This document shows positions 35,721 to 44,403 of a stretch of DNA of 64,000 bases, piece by piece. This DNA comes from Dyadobacter flavalbus (GTDB lineage: Bacteria; Bacteroidota; Bacteroidia; Cytophagales; Spirosomataceae): the NCBI RefSeq assembly GCF_006149045.1, contig NZ_VBSN01000006.1, forward strand, positions 1 to 64,000, given 5' to 3'. A program made the translations under genes and the position numbers. The notes beneath the pieces were generated by a model. The model saw only the letters and a list, made by a program, of their open reading frames with translations, did not search any database and was not told the DNA's origin. Position 1 is the first letter of the stretch, and the number at the start of each line of letters is the position of its first letter.

Positions 35721-35728
35721 TACTTTTG
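35721..35728 (+). promoter_or_regulatory. -7 box for nuoH
   Basis: TACTTTTG matches TAnnTTTG exactly, 32 bases before the chosen nuoH ATG. It argues against starts further upstream. Confidence 0.4.
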
Positions 35729-35760
35729 TGACATCTGTAACGTACTTCAAATCGCATTTG

Positions 35761-36852
35761 ATGTCTTTCCCATTTACACTTCTCATTTTTTTACTCGTCG
35801 TTCCAGGCTTTGTAGTTGTCGGCGTTTATCTGGAGCGCAAGGTTTCTGCTTTTATTCAGGACCGGATGGGGCCTATGGAAGTCGGAAAATGGGGTTTGTT
35901 GCAGTTGTTTGCAGATTTGCTGAAATTACTTCAGAAAGAAGACATTGTTCCCAAAGCCGCTGACCGCAGGCTGTTTCTGATTGCGCCGTTTGTCATATTT
36001 GTTTCCGTTTTTGCCGGTTTCGCCATTGTTCCGCTGGCGCCTGACCTGGCCGGTTCGGGAGCGGCTGTCGGCGTTTTTTTCCTTTTGACAATCGTATCCG
36101 TTGACGTTATCGGACTGTTGATGGCGGGCTGGGGCTCCAATAACAAATACGCGCTGTTTGGTGCCATGCGTGCAGTCGCGCAGATTATTTCTTATGAAAT
36201 CCCGCTCGGATTATCCATTTTATGCGTCGTAATGCTTACGCAAACGCTTGATTTGCAAATAATCAGTTTTCAGCAGGGCATTTATGCCAATGAAACGGTT
36301 TACCTTTTCGGAATGCGGAAGCTCGGAATAGATGTTACAAATGTCGGCGGATTTCTGGCCTGGAATATTGTACGCAATCCGTTTCTCATCATTGCATACG
36401 TCGTTTTTTTCATTGCTTCACTGGCCGAATGCAACCGTGCACCTTTTGACTTGCCGGAAGGAGAATCCGAAATCGTGGCCGGCTTTCATACGGAATATTC
36501 CGGAATGCGCTGGGCGCTGTTCATGTTATCGGAATACGGAATGATGCTGCTTGTATGCCTTTTAGGCGCCATTCTGTTTCTGGGAAGCTGGAACACGCCT
36601 TTGCCCAATATCGGCCCGATAAAGCTGGCTGAATGGACAAGCGGAGAGCCGGGAACGTGGTTTGGCTATGTAACCGGAATTTTCTGGCTGCTCGGCAAAG
36701 CCATGCTTGGAATATTGATCCAGATGTGGGCAAGATGGACTTTGCCCCGCTTACGCGTGGATCAGCTGATGTACCTTGGCTGGAAAGTGCTTACGCCCGT
36801 AGGACTTGTATTGTTTTTTATATCCGGGATCTGGCGGCTGGCCGGTATTTGA
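35761..36852 (+). CDS. nuoH: NADH-quinone oxidoreductase subunit H (complex I subunit 1 family)
   Basis: A 363-residue polytopic protein, the membrane subunit of complex I that forms the quinone site with the hydrophilic arm. Signatures are VYLERKVSAFIQDRMGP (about 23-39), RAVAQIISYEIPLGL, and NRAPFDLPEGESEIVAGFHTEY (in parts). About eight helices are present. The ATG at 35761 is preferred to the GTG at 35728, which overlaps the promoter box. No other nuo gene lies in the window. It is thus separated from the rest of complex I, or it is an extra copy. Confidence 0.93.
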   Translation: MSFPFTLLIFLLVVPGFVVVGVYLERKVSAFIQDRMGPMEVGKWGLLQLFADLLKLLQKEDIVPKAADRRLFLIAPFVIFVSVFAGFAIVPLAPDLAGSGAAVGVFFLLTIVSVDVIGLLMAGWGSNNKYALFGAMRAVAQIISYEIPLGLSILCVVMLTQTLDLQIISFQQGIYANETVYLFGMRKLGIDVTNVGGFLAWNIVRNPFLIIAYVVFFIASLAECNRAPFDLPEGESEIVAGFHTEYSGMRWALFMLSEYGMMLLVCLLGAILFLGSWNTPLPNIGPIKLAEWTSGEPGTWFGYVTGIFWLLGKAMLGILIQMWARWTLPRLRVDQLMYLGWKVLTPVGLVLFFISGIWRLAGI

Positions 36853-36870
36853 AAAATAAGCATTTCCGGT

Positions 36871-37323
36871 TTATTCCGCTATTTCGGCACCGTCCAGAAT
36901 GTAGTTCATCTGATAAATATCGTCTGCATTCAGCTTTAAAGTTCCTACAAAAGTCAGCCGTTCGTCTGTTTTGAACTTTCTGCCGTCTTTCTTTTTAAAA
37001 TTCAAAGTCATAACCGTTTCCGGGCCGGCTCCACCGCAGAAGAAACAGGCGCTGAACGGAAATGCAGACAATACGTACAAATTGGCATCCAGATCCACAG
37101 GCAGAATGTAACCCGTAATTGCCACCTGCTGGTTTTTCAGTTTCTGAACGCTCGGCCCGAAAGTAGGGTGGAGCATATAAATAGATTCTTCTGCATACCA
37201 TTTCTTTTTAAAAGTAACATCGCGCAAGGTTTCCCACGTGAGCTTGACCGGATTGCCGGCAGGCACAAAAGCAGAAAGGGAAGTTATACAAAAAAGAAGT
37301 AATATGATTTTTACAGATTTCAT
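36871..37323 (-). CDS. DUF3299-family secreted protein of a metal-linked ABC module
   Basis: A 150-residue protein with a signal peptide (about 1-21, ending SAFVPAG). The mature part shows LTWETLRDVTFKKKW, QQVAITGYILPVD and ACFFCGGAGPETVM, matching DUF3299. DUF3299 proteins are often encoded beside an FtsX-like permease and an ATPase, as here. In Pseudomonas and Vibrio such clusters respond to zinc starvation. The CFFCGG cysteines could bind metal. The frame is open to 37566 but that reading overlaps the permease gene; the ATG at 37323 fits. Family is firm, the metal role is inference. Confidence 0.8.
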   Translation of the reverse strand: MKSVKIILLLFCITSLSAFVPAGNPVKLTWETLRDVTFKKKWYAEESIYMLHPTFGPSVQKLKNQQVAITGYILPVDLDANLYVLSAFPFSACFFCGGAGPETVMTLNFKKKDGRKFKTDERLTFVGTLKLNADDIYQMNYILDGAEIAE

Positions 37324-37378
37324 CGTGCTTGTATTTGGTCTTTTGATATTTGCTTCACTAACAAATTTACACAGAATA

Positions 37379-38596
37379 TCATTCCTCCGCCAGTGTCCGT
37401 GATATATTAAGCTTGTAAATGCCCAGCGAAGGCAATGCAGCTGCAAGCAACCCGATAAACAACGCAGCAAAAAACAAATAAATTTCTTCCGGCAATATAC
37501 CGAACTGGCGCACGGAATAATGAAAATCCTGCTCGGCAGCGCGTGAAAACAGCCATAACCCGACACGGCTCAGCACAATTCCAGCAACAAAACCGATTAT
37601 GGCCAGCATTAATCCTTCCAGCAGCAGCATCAAAAACAGCTTTGTACGCGTTGCACCCATGGAAAGCATCAATGCCATTTCATATTTTCTTTCTTTCAGT
37701 GAGTTGTAAAGCGAGATAAAAACGCTTGCGCCGGCTATAATGATAATGACAAGCGCCAGCGCACGAAGTGTTTCAATGCCTACTCCAAGCAGCGAAAACA
37801 AACGGTTTATTTCAATGCTCGGAAGCGCCGCCTGCATGGATGTGTTTTCATTGATTTGCCGCGGTATCGTCATCAGTCCCATCGGATTCCGGAACTGTAC
37901 GAGTGCGCTGGTTACTTGTTTGTCTTCATCTTCATGCTCCGGTCCCAAAGTATGTTTTTCCGCTTCATGATTTTCTTCCGCATGTTCGTGAATATCCCAG
38001 ATGCTCGAAAGCCGGGTTAAAATCAGCTGATCCACAACTGATCCGTTTGGTTCAAAAATGCCTTTTACAACATATTTCCGGTCCCCATGCACATCGCCTT
38101 CGGAATCCAGCCCGTGTGAACTGGAAAAAGTATCGCCGATTTTCAAGCCTGTATTTCTTGCCACTTTACTGCCGATCGTCACTTCCATGGATGCATTGTA
38201 AAGATGCCCTTGCGCTACTTTTGCCTGAAAATGCTCGGTGTATTTTGGAGTTGTTCCCACAATCCGGAATCCCTGATAGCTGTCGCCCATGGAAAGTGGA
38301 ATGACGGTTTTGACAAACGGATTTTTTCTCAAACTGTTTACTTCCGACAAAGGTACATTGCCTGTCGGCGCATCAATCTGGTATATGCTCGAAAGAATGA
38401 GCTGCAACGGGCTGCCTTTGGCCCCGACGACGAGGTCTATGCCTTTGATGTTCCTGCGAAATTGCTCATCCAGTTGTTTGTTAAGCAACAGCAGCAACGA
38501 TATCATACCAATTCCAAGGGTCAGAAGCAGCGCACTGAGAAAACTGTTGAGCTTTTTTTCCTTGAGATTGGCTATACTGATTTTAAGAAGATTCAT
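37379..38596 (-). CDS. FtsX-like ABC permease with histidine-rich periplasmic loop
   Basis: A 405-residue MacB/LolE-type permease: one N-terminal helix (about 17-38), a periplasmic MacB_PCD domain (about 40-270), then three C-terminal helices with the FtsX domain (about 280-400, including LSMGATRTKLFLMLL). The periplasmic domain has an insert at about 200-226 carrying five His (203, 205, 210, 215, 221) among many Glu and Asp. This is typical of metal-binding loops. It lies between the ATPase gene (57 bases upstream) and the DUF3299 gene (55 bases downstream) on the same strand. A role in metal uptake or metal-dependent envelope work is inferred. Confidence 0.88.
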   Translation of the reverse strand: MNLLKISIANLKEKKLNSFLSALLLTLGIGMISLLLLLNKQLDEQFRRNIKGIDLVVGAKGSPLQLILSSIYQIDAPTGNVPLSEVNSLRKNPFVKTVIPLSMGDSYQGFRIVGTTPKYTEHFQAKVAQGHLYNASMEVTIGSKVARNTGLKIGDTFSSSHGLDSEGDVHGDRKYVVKGIFEPNGSVVDQLILTRLSSIWDIHEHAEENHEAEKHTLGPEHEDEDKQVTSALVQFRNPMGLMTIPRQINENTSMQAALPSIEINRLFSLLGVGIETLRALALVIIIIAGASVFISLYNSLKERKYEMALMLSMGATRTKLFLMLLLEGLMLAIIGFVAGIVLSRVGLWLFSRAAEQDFHYSVRQFGILPEEIYLFFAALFIGLLAAALPSLGIYKLNISRTLAEE

Positions 38597-38653
38597 CGGG
38601 AAATTATTTTTTACTGGAACAAGCGAAAATCAATCCTTCATTTCCAAACGGGC

Positions 38654-39280
38654 TTACAAAAAAACCTGGTTGGAAAAAACATCTTTCAGACGCTGATCAT
38701 GCGTAACAACAACCAGACTTGCGCCGATGGAAGCGGACTGGGTTTTCAGCAGTTCAATGACTCTCTGACAATTGTTGTCGTCGAGGTTGGATGTCGGTTC
38801 GTCGGCCAGAATAATGTTCGGATTGTTCATTAGCGAACGTGCAATGCTTACACGCTGCTGTTCGCCCTGACTCAGCCTTGAAGGCTTTTTTGATAAATGA
38901 TCTGCAAATCCAAGCTGTTCTGCCAGTGCCGTGGCTTTGGCTTTATCCGGCTTTTGGTCGCCAAGGTAATTGGAAAGCAGCATATTGTCCAGAACCGACA
39001 AAGAACTCACAAAATGCGGCCGCTGATAAACAATGCCGATGTTTTTTGCCCTGACCTGCGCAAGCTGCGAGTTGGAAAGATTGTTTGCAGAAGTACCGGC
39101 AATCATGATTTCGCCTGAGTCCGGTTTCAGCAGCAGGGCTAGCAAATGAAGCAGCGTTGTTTTCCCTTTTCCGGACTGGCCGAGAATCAGCAGCGTTTCG
39201 CCGTTCTTGCATTTGATATCTGGAAAACTAAACTTTTTTTGAGCAGAATACGCAAAGCGCAGGTTGGTACCGGTAATCAT
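38654..39280 (-). CDS. ABC transporter ATP-binding protein (LolD/MacB type)
   Basis: A 208-residue ATPase that powers the adjacent permease. Walker A is GQSGKGKTT (around residue 33), the Q-loop region reads [10 protein letters not shown], the signature is [15 protein letters not shown], and Walker B is [13 protein letters not shown]. The H-loop is VVTHDQR. The frame extends to a TTG at 39394, but the ATG at 39280 gives the usual N-terminus. It is first in the ATPase-permease-DUF3299 run on the minus strand. Confidence 0.92.
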   Translation of the reverse strand: MITGTNLRFAYSAQKKFSFPDIKCKNGETLLILGQSGKGKTTLLHLLALLLKPDSGEIMIAGTSANNLSNSQLAQVRAKNIGIVYQRPHFVSSLSVLDNMLLSNYLGDQKPDKAKATALAEQLGFADHLSKKPSRLSQGEQQRVSIARSLMNNPNIILADEPTSNLDDNNCQRVIELLKTQSASIGASLVVVTHDQRLKDVFSNQVFL

Positions 39281-39486
39281 TGATCGTGCTTTTTCAGTAT
39301 GCAATGATAATGAAGTTTTATTTTCTTTTTCATCAAAACACGGATAATATGGACCAATCCGGCACAATGCCGCGGGTTGCGGAATTTGTTGCAACGGATG
39401 AAGACTAAAAATTCAGACTTCACAAATAAATCAATCGGAAATACGTTGAAATGGTGATATAACCTTAAGAAAACCAACAACTATTC

Positions 39487-39494
39487 TATTTTTG
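39487..39494 (+). promoter_or_regulatory. -7 box for the DUF6089 pair
   Basis: TATTTTTG matches TAnnTTTG exactly and is 18 bases before the ATG at 39513. The mRNA leader would be very short. Confidence 0.4.
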
Positions 39495-39512
39495 CAAAAA
39501 ATTGATCTGAAA

Positions 39513-40523
39513 ATGCGTATAAATTTTGAATTGAGAAGATTGTCCGGAGCGCTGACGTTGATCTTAACTTTTGGGCTGTTGTTGACTAACCGGAACGTTC
39601 AGGCGCAGAGCCGCGGCATCTTTGTTCCTTACTCCACAGCAGGCATCGGCATCGGAACATCTAACTATTACGGTGACATGGCACCGTACAGAAGACCGCT
39701 TGCCTCCACTTTCAAAATGATGCGATGGAGTATAGGTGGAAATTATACAAGACATTTTACTCCACGGATTGCTGCCAGAGCCAGTTTTACTTATGCCCGA
39801 ATCGCCGGAGACGATTATATCATGAACCGCGATTCAAAACACGACGCCAGTATTTTTTATGCCCGGAACCTGCATTTCCGCAATGATCTTAAAGAATTTT
39901 CAGTTCAGGGAATTTATAAATTAATACCCGATAACCGCAGTTATGACAGAAGACCGCAGTTCGGAGCCTATCTTTTTGCCGGTATCGCACTCACCGCACA
40001 TAACCCGAAAGCACTGGACACATTAAAAGGAGACTGGGTTAAGTTGCAGCCGCTGGGTACCGAGGGACAAGGCAATGAAGGTTATGCAAAGCCGTATTCT
40101 CTTGTTCAGTTCGCTATTCCTGTTGGTATAGGCGTTCGGTACAAAATAAATTCAAGGTTTGATATTTCAGCAGAATTCGGTTTCAGAAAGACTTTTACAG
40201 ATTATCTGGACGATACACACGGGAACTATGCCGATCCTGCATTATTTGCAGACAATCCGCTTGCACTAAAATTTGCCAACAGAAGTACAGATCCTGTTGC
40301 GGTAAGAAAAGGCGCAGACCGCACGGAATCACTTAAAAAATTCCTGCGGGCCAATTACAACATCGATTCCAATGATCCGCTGGCAACCTTGCCAACAACG
40401 GGTTTTGCTGCTCCAGGAACGTTCCGTGGAAACAGTCCTACTCAGAAGGATAACTATCTGTTCTGTATGATCCATCTTAACTACATGCTGCCTGCTCAAA
40501 TTAAATGTCCACCGTTAAAATAA
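39513..40523 (+). CDS. DUF6089-type outer-membrane beta-barrel protein
   Basis: A 336-residue predicted outer-membrane protein. After a signal peptide (to about VQAQ) it has an alternating aromatic/polar beta-barrel pattern: GIGIGTSNYYGDMAPY, GVRYKINSRFDISAEFGFRKTFTDYLDD (in parts), and a C-terminus rich in Asn and Tyr. These are typical of DUF6089 barrels of Bacteroidota, whose role is unknown. A TTG start at 39492 lies over the promoter box, so the ATG at 39513 is chosen. The last 19 bases overlap the next gene, a related barrel. Confidence 0.85.
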   Translation: MRINFELRRLSGALTLILTFGLLLTNRNVQAQSRGIFVPYSTAGIGIGTSNYYGDMAPYRRPLASTFKMMRWSIGGNYTRHFTPRIAARASFTYARIAGDDYIMNRDSKHDASIFYARNLHFRNDLKEFSVQGIYKLIPDNRSYDRRPQFGAYLFAGIALTAHNPKALDTLKGDWVKLQPLGTEGQGNEGYAKPYSLVQFAIPVGIGVRYKINSRFDISAEFGFRKTFTDYLDDTHGNYADPALFADNPLALKFANRSTDPVAVRKGADRTESLKKFLRANYNIDSNDPLATLPTTGFAAPGTFRGNSPTQKDNYLFCMIHLNYMLPAQIKCPPLK

Positions 40524-41227
40524 TATTCTTGAAGTATTCTTTCAGATATCCGAATAACAGATACTTGCTTTCTACACTGGCAGGTATTTGTTTTTTAATG
40601 GCAGCCGTCAGTAATGTTCATGCGCAAAAGATCGAGCTCGGAGGAGGAATCGGCGGCTTCAACTACAGAGGTGACATTTCTCCCACTTTCAGGTTTCGGT
40701 TTTTCAGGCCCGGCGGAAGTTTGTTCTTCAGATATAATCCAAGTCAGGCACTGTCTTTACGGGCCGAAGCTGCTTTTGGCTTAACCGGAGCTGACGATCA
40801 GCATAGCAAAGACCCTTTTCAGCAAGCCAGGAATATGTCGTTTAAAAGCCGGATTCTGGAAGCAAGTGCTGTCGCTGAATACAACTTCCTGAATTATCAG
40901 GACAGGCGTTTTGCTGTAAACTGGAGTCCGTATGTATTCGGAGGCATGGGACTGGCCAAATTCAATGTTACTCCCCAAACTGCTGCTTATAAAACCAGCA
41001 CATTGGTGATGCCTTATGGCGTAGGAATCAAATACCAGATCCGCAAACCCTGGAATATCGGACTGGAATACGGTACAAGGAAAACATTTACAGATTATCT
41101 GGACAACCTGGGCGGCGAGCCTGTCAATACGGACAAACTGCAGCAAGGAGACCCGTCGCTGAAAGATAATTATTATTATGTGCGTCTTTCTGTAAGTTAT
41201 ACCTTTTATAAAATCGTTTGTCCATAA
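40505..41227 (+). CDS. Second DUF6089-type outer-membrane barrel protein
   Basis: A 240-residue paralogue of the protein encoded just upstream. Shared features are GGGIGGFNYRGDISP near the start, GIKYQIRKPWNIGLEYGTRKTFTDYLDN in parallel position, and DNYYYVRLSVSYTF at the end. The signal peptide ends near NVHAQ (residue 41). The gene starts 19 bases before the end of its neighbour, so the two are probably translationally coupled. The pair looks like a tandem duplication with a size change. Function is unknown. Confidence 0.85.
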   Translation: MSTVKIIFLKYSFRYPNNRYLLSTLAGICFLMAAVSNVHAQKIELGGGIGGFNYRGDISPTFRFRFFRPGGSLFFRYNPSQALSLRAEAAFGLTGADDQHSKDPFQQARNMSFKSRILEASAVAEYNFLNYQDRRFAVNWSPYVFGGMGLAKFNVTPQTAAYKTSTLVMPYGVGIKYQIRKPWNIGLEYGTRKTFTDYLDNLGGEPVNTDKLQQGDPSLKDNYYYVRLSVSYTFYKIVCP

Positions 41228-41233
41228 CCGGGT

Positions 41234-41776
41234 ATGAAAAGGAATGTCCTCCTCGCTTCTGTTCTGATTGCACTTGTTTTGATTGGCTTTTTCGGATACC
41301 GGAAATATACCCGGTCATTAAGTCCGGAAGCAATTGCGGAAACAACTGAAAACGGCGTTAACATTCGGGTTAAATATAGCAGGCCGAGTAAAAAAGGGAG
41401 ATTGCTTTTTGGAAGAGAAGAAGACAAGGCGTTACTTCCTTATGGTAAAGTCTGGCGGACAGGAGCCAATGAAGCAACCATAATCGAGCTGGGCGAAGGC
41501 CTGTACCTGGCTGGAAAGCCGGTCAAGGCAGGGGCTTATTCCCTTTATTCTGTTCCCGGGCAAAGCAGCTGGAAAATTATTCTGAACTCCGAAACAGGAC
41601 AATGGGGAACAGCCTATAACGACGGCAAAGACGTGCTGAGCGTCGAGGTGCCGATCCGCATCAGGCCGAAAGTTCAGGAATTATTTAAAATTTATTTTGA
41701 AAACATACCCGGAGGCGTAAACATGGTTTTAAGCTGGGACCAGACCGAAGCGCTGGTTCCGTTTACCCGTCAGTAA
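41234..41776 (+). CDS. DUF2911-family protein
   Basis: A 180-residue protein with an N-terminal hydrophobic helix (about 6-22) that may be an anchor or signal peptide. The mature part has the DUF2911 core: VKYSRPSKKGRLLFG, YGKVWRTGANEATIIEL, LAGKPVKAGAYSLYSVPG, WKIILNSE. DUF2911 is common in Bacteroidota and has no established function. It is 6 bases after the second DUF6089 gene and 21 bases before the protease gene, so an operon of four is likely. Confidence 0.88.
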   Translation: MKRNVLLASVLIALVLIGFFGYRKYTRSLSPEAIAETTENGVNIRVKYSRPSKKGRLLFGREEDKALLPYGKVWRTGANEATIIELGEGLYLAGKPVKAGAYSLYSVPGQSSWKIILNSETGQWGTAYNDGKDVLSVEVPIRIRPKVQELFKIYFENIPGGVNMVLSWDQTEALVPFTRQ

Positions 41777-41797
41777 CCATTGCCTTAAGAGCACCTT

Positions 41798-42691
41798 ATG
41801 TTCGTTGAAGCCATTGAGAAAGTAGATCAGTTTACACGTCCTATTCATTTTATACTTCGTTATTACACCGGAAGTGATATTGTACCCGGAACGGCTACTT
41901 TGTTTTTTGTTAATGAAGACGGCTTTGCTGTTACCTGCCGGCATGTAGCCCGGCAAATTTTATATTCCAGTTCCATTTACGAGAATTACCAGAAATTCAA
42001 AGGCGAGCTGAGGAGGTTTGAAAAAGATCCCGGCTTTGAAACCCAGCGTTTGTTTCTGGAATCCAAATACAAGATCAATTCAGAGAACCCGATCCGGATT
42101 CTGTTTAATTTCATCAAATGTGCTTCTTACAAAGGCCTGACGATTCATTTGCATCCGACGCAGGATTTAGCTATTATACAGTTCCGGGATTTTAATTCTA
42201 AGCAATACCAGGGCCATGCCAAATTCCTGAAAGATTCGCGGCAAGTGAAGCAAGGCAGATATTTGTGCCGTTTGGGATATCCTTTTCCGGAATTTACAAA
42301 TTATAAGTACAACAAGAATACAGGCGATATAGAATGGACTAAAGAAGGCCGTATAAACACACCAAGCTTTCCGATTGACGGAATTATTACCCGGCATATT
42401 GGCGAAAGCAATGCCATTACGGGCATTGAAATGAGTACGCCCGGCTTGCGGGGACAAAGCGGAGGGCCGCTTTTTGACCGGAACGGCGTTATTTACGGCA
42501 TGCAAAGCTCAACCCGGCATCTGCATCTTGGATTCGATCAGGTGAACAGAGAAGTAATTACAGACGGTCACCGTAAAAAAGTTTCAAACTATCCTTTCCT
42601 GAACGTGGGCCAGTGCGTTCATGTGGACGTGATCAAACAGTTTCTCCGGGAAAAAAACATTACTTTTTTTGAAGCTGACGAAACAGAATAA
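41798..42691 (+). CDS. Trypsin-like serine protease without signal peptide
   Basis: A 297-residue protease of the S1 (HtrA-like) fold. The catalytic triad is readable: His49 in VTCRHVA, Asp123 in TQDLAIIQF, and Ser221 in RGQSGGPLFD. No signal peptide, membrane helix or PDZ domain is seen, so it is predicted to be cytosolic or to be exported by another route. Length and layout resemble stand-alone trypsin-like proteases, not DegP. It is the last gene of the run starting at the DUF6089 pair. Its substrate is unknown; the neighbours are envelope genes, which makes the missing signal peptide odd. Confidence 0.88.
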   Translation: MFVEAIEKVDQFTRPIHFILRYYTGSDIVPGTATLFFVNEDGFAVTCRHVARQILYSSSIYENYQKFKGELRRFEKDPGFETQRLFLESKYKINSENPIRILFNFIKCASYKGLTIHLHPTQDLAIIQFRDFNSKQYQGHAKFLKDSRQVKQGRYLCRLGYPFPEFTNYKYNKNTGDIEWTKEGRINTPSFPIDGIITRHIGESNAITGIEMSTPGLRGQSGGPLFDRNGVIYGMQSSTRHLHLGFDQVNREVITDGHRKKVSNYPFLNVGQCVHVDVIKQFLREKNITFFEADETE

Positions 42692-42725
42692 GCCGGTAGT
42701 GAACTGCTGAGACAGCAATCGGTTT

Positions 42726-43421
42726 CTATAAAATCAGCATAAGTTCTTCCAGCCTGCGAATGTCATAAGTTGGGGCCTCGTCAAACTGCAGTCCGGCGGG
42801 GTTATAATAAACCGTATCCATTCCAAACTGTTTTGCGCCCAGAATATCGGCAATCCAGTTATCGCCGATCATAATGCTTTCTTCCGGCAGCGCGTTGGCG
42901 ACTTCCAGCGCATAGGCAAATATTCTTGGATCCGGCTTTTTGGCATTGGCACTTTCAAACGTCACGATATTTTCAAAAAAATGACTGATTTCTGAACTCG
43001 CTATTTTTCTTGCCTGAACATCGTTGAAGCCGTTTGTTATAATGTGCATCCGGTAACCGGCCGAGAAAGCATAGTTCAGCAAATCCAGTGCGCCTTCGAG
43101 CAAATGCTTTTTATCCGGAAGCGTCCGCAGGTAAGTTTCGCTTATTTCCGAATGGTTTGGCGGACAAGTAGCACCAATGTCTTCAAACACCAGCTTGAAA
43201 CGGTTCTCACGTATATAGGTATGGTGCAATTTTCCGGTGTCAAACGCATTCCACAACTCTGTGTTGATTCTCAAAAACGACCCGATAAATGCGTCGATGG
43301 AAGAAACTCCGTACTGGATTAGCATCAGTGAATGAAAAATTTCTTCCAGTGATTCCGAAGAATTTTTTTCAAAATCCCATAGCGTGTGGTCAAGGTCAAA
43401 GAAAAGATGTTTGTATCTCAT
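42726..43421 (-). CDS. HAD-family nucleotidase (YjjG type)
   Basis: A 231-residue haloacid dehalogenase-like phosphatase, YjjG/noncanonical pyrimidine nucleotidase group. Motif I is FFDLDHTLWDF (Asp9 nucleophile, Asp11 acid/base), motif II is IITNGF, motif III includes the Lys in ANAKKPDP, and motif IV is MIGDNWIADI. The helical cap lies at about 18-90. It probably dephosphorylates nucleoside monophosphates, helping clean the nucleotide pool. It converges with the protease gene and stands alone. Confidence 0.9.
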   Translation of the reverse strand: MRYKHLFFDLDHTLWDFEKNSSESLEEIFHSLMLIQYGVSSIDAFIGSFLRINTELWNAFDTGKLHHTYIRENRFKLVFEDIGATCPPNHSEISETYLRTLPDKKHLLEGALDLLNYAFSAGYRMHIITNGFNDVQARKIASSEISHFFENIVTFESANAKKPDPRIFAYALEVANALPEESIMIGDNWIADILGAKQFGMDTVYYNPAGLQFDEAPTYDIRRLEELMLIL

Positions 43422-43803
43422 ATCTGGAAAAAGTTCAATATTTGTTAATAAAATTCAATTTGTGTGCGGGTTTATTTAACCGGATATTTTGGGTATAAAA
43501 TGATCCAAATTGTAGACTATATACGTATATTTATTAAATATGTGCTATTATTTGTTACAATTGGCCTAGACATGAAGGTTTATGATCAAAAAATATCCAA
43601 AAAGCCGGATTATTGTTAACATCTGTTAATGTAAAATTATTTATAAAAAAAAGAAACATAAACATTTGCAAATTATTTGCCAAATCTATTTCTTTGATAT
43701 ATATAATTCAAAATACAGAAAAGTCACTTCAAATATTTCACTAAACAGAAAGGAGAAACAATATCGAGGAACTGCTCTACGTTAACTAAATCGAATAGTA
43801 AAA
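43422..43803. other. Long AT-rich intergenic region before the sigma-factor gene
   Basis: About 380 bases with no credible open frame lie between two divergent genes. It is AT-rich and probably contains the promoters for both. An AGAAAGGAGAAAC segment sits at about 43747-43759, some 45 bases before the sigma gene. No exact TAnnTTTG box at good spacing and no clear hairpin was found. Confidence 0.6.
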
Positions 43804-44403
43804 ATGGAGAAAGTCCAAGTTAGCGACAGTGAGTTGGTAACATTGTATATCCACGGCAATGAAAAAGCTTTTGAAAAGCTGGTTCAGCGCCATAAATCAA
43901 GAATATACACCACTATTTATCTTATTGTCAAGGATCAGTATGTAGCCGAAGATTTATTGCAGGATACATTTATTAAAGCCGTAGATACGATAAAAGGTGG
44001 CAGATATAATGATGAAGGCAAGTTCCTTCCGTGGATTATACGTATCGCACACAACCTCGCTATTGATTATTTCAGACGCGATAAACGCTACCCCAATGTA
44101 GTATTCGAAGATGGAAGCAGTGTTTTCAATACACTGGATTTTTCGGAAGATTCCGTTGAGTCCGTCCAGATTCGTCAGGAGACGCATGAGCAACTGCGGG
44201 AGATGATCCAGCGGTTACCTGATGTGCAGAAGCAAGTACTGATCATGCGCCACTATGAGGACATGAGCTTTCAGGAAATTGCCGATGCAACAGGAGTGAG
44301 TATTAATACGGCATTGGGAAGAATGCGTTACGCGTTGATAAACTTGCGTAAGCAATTCAACCAACGTGCCCCACAATATGACAAAAACTTTTACCTACGA
44401 TGA
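43804..44403 (+). CDS. ECF-type RNA polymerase sigma factor
   Basis: A 199-residue sigma-70 family factor of the extracytoplasmic-function class. Region 2 spans about 15-85 (LVQRHKSRIYTTIYLIVKDQYVAEDLLQDTFIK in parts, then IIRIAHNLAIDYFRRDKR). Region 4 spans about 125-185 with MSFQEIADATGVSINTALGRMRYAL as the helix-turn-helix. It directs RNA polymerase to a set of promoters. The next small gene overlaps its end by 26 bases and could encode a regulator. The intergenic region upstream is unusually long. Targets are unknown. Confidence 0.93.
   Translation: MEKVQVSDSELVTLYIHGNEKAFEKLVQRHKSRIYTTIYLIVKDQYVAEDLLQDTFIKAVDTIKGGRYNDEGKFLPWIIRIAHNLAIDYFRRDKRYPNVVFEDGSSVFNTLDFSEDSVESVQIRQETHEQLREMIQRLPDVQKQVLIMRHYEDMSFQEIADATGVSINTALGRMRYALINLRKQFNQRAPQYDKNFYLR

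Noticed and set aside
36871..37566. Longer version of the DUF3299 protein
   Set aside because: The extra 81 residues start at GTG, overlap the permease gene and place the clear signal peptide in the middle of the protein.
43422..43803. Small RNA or riboswitch in the long gap before the sigma gene
   Set aside because: No strong hairpin with a T tail and no known riboswitch pattern could be found by eye; the region is only AT-rich.
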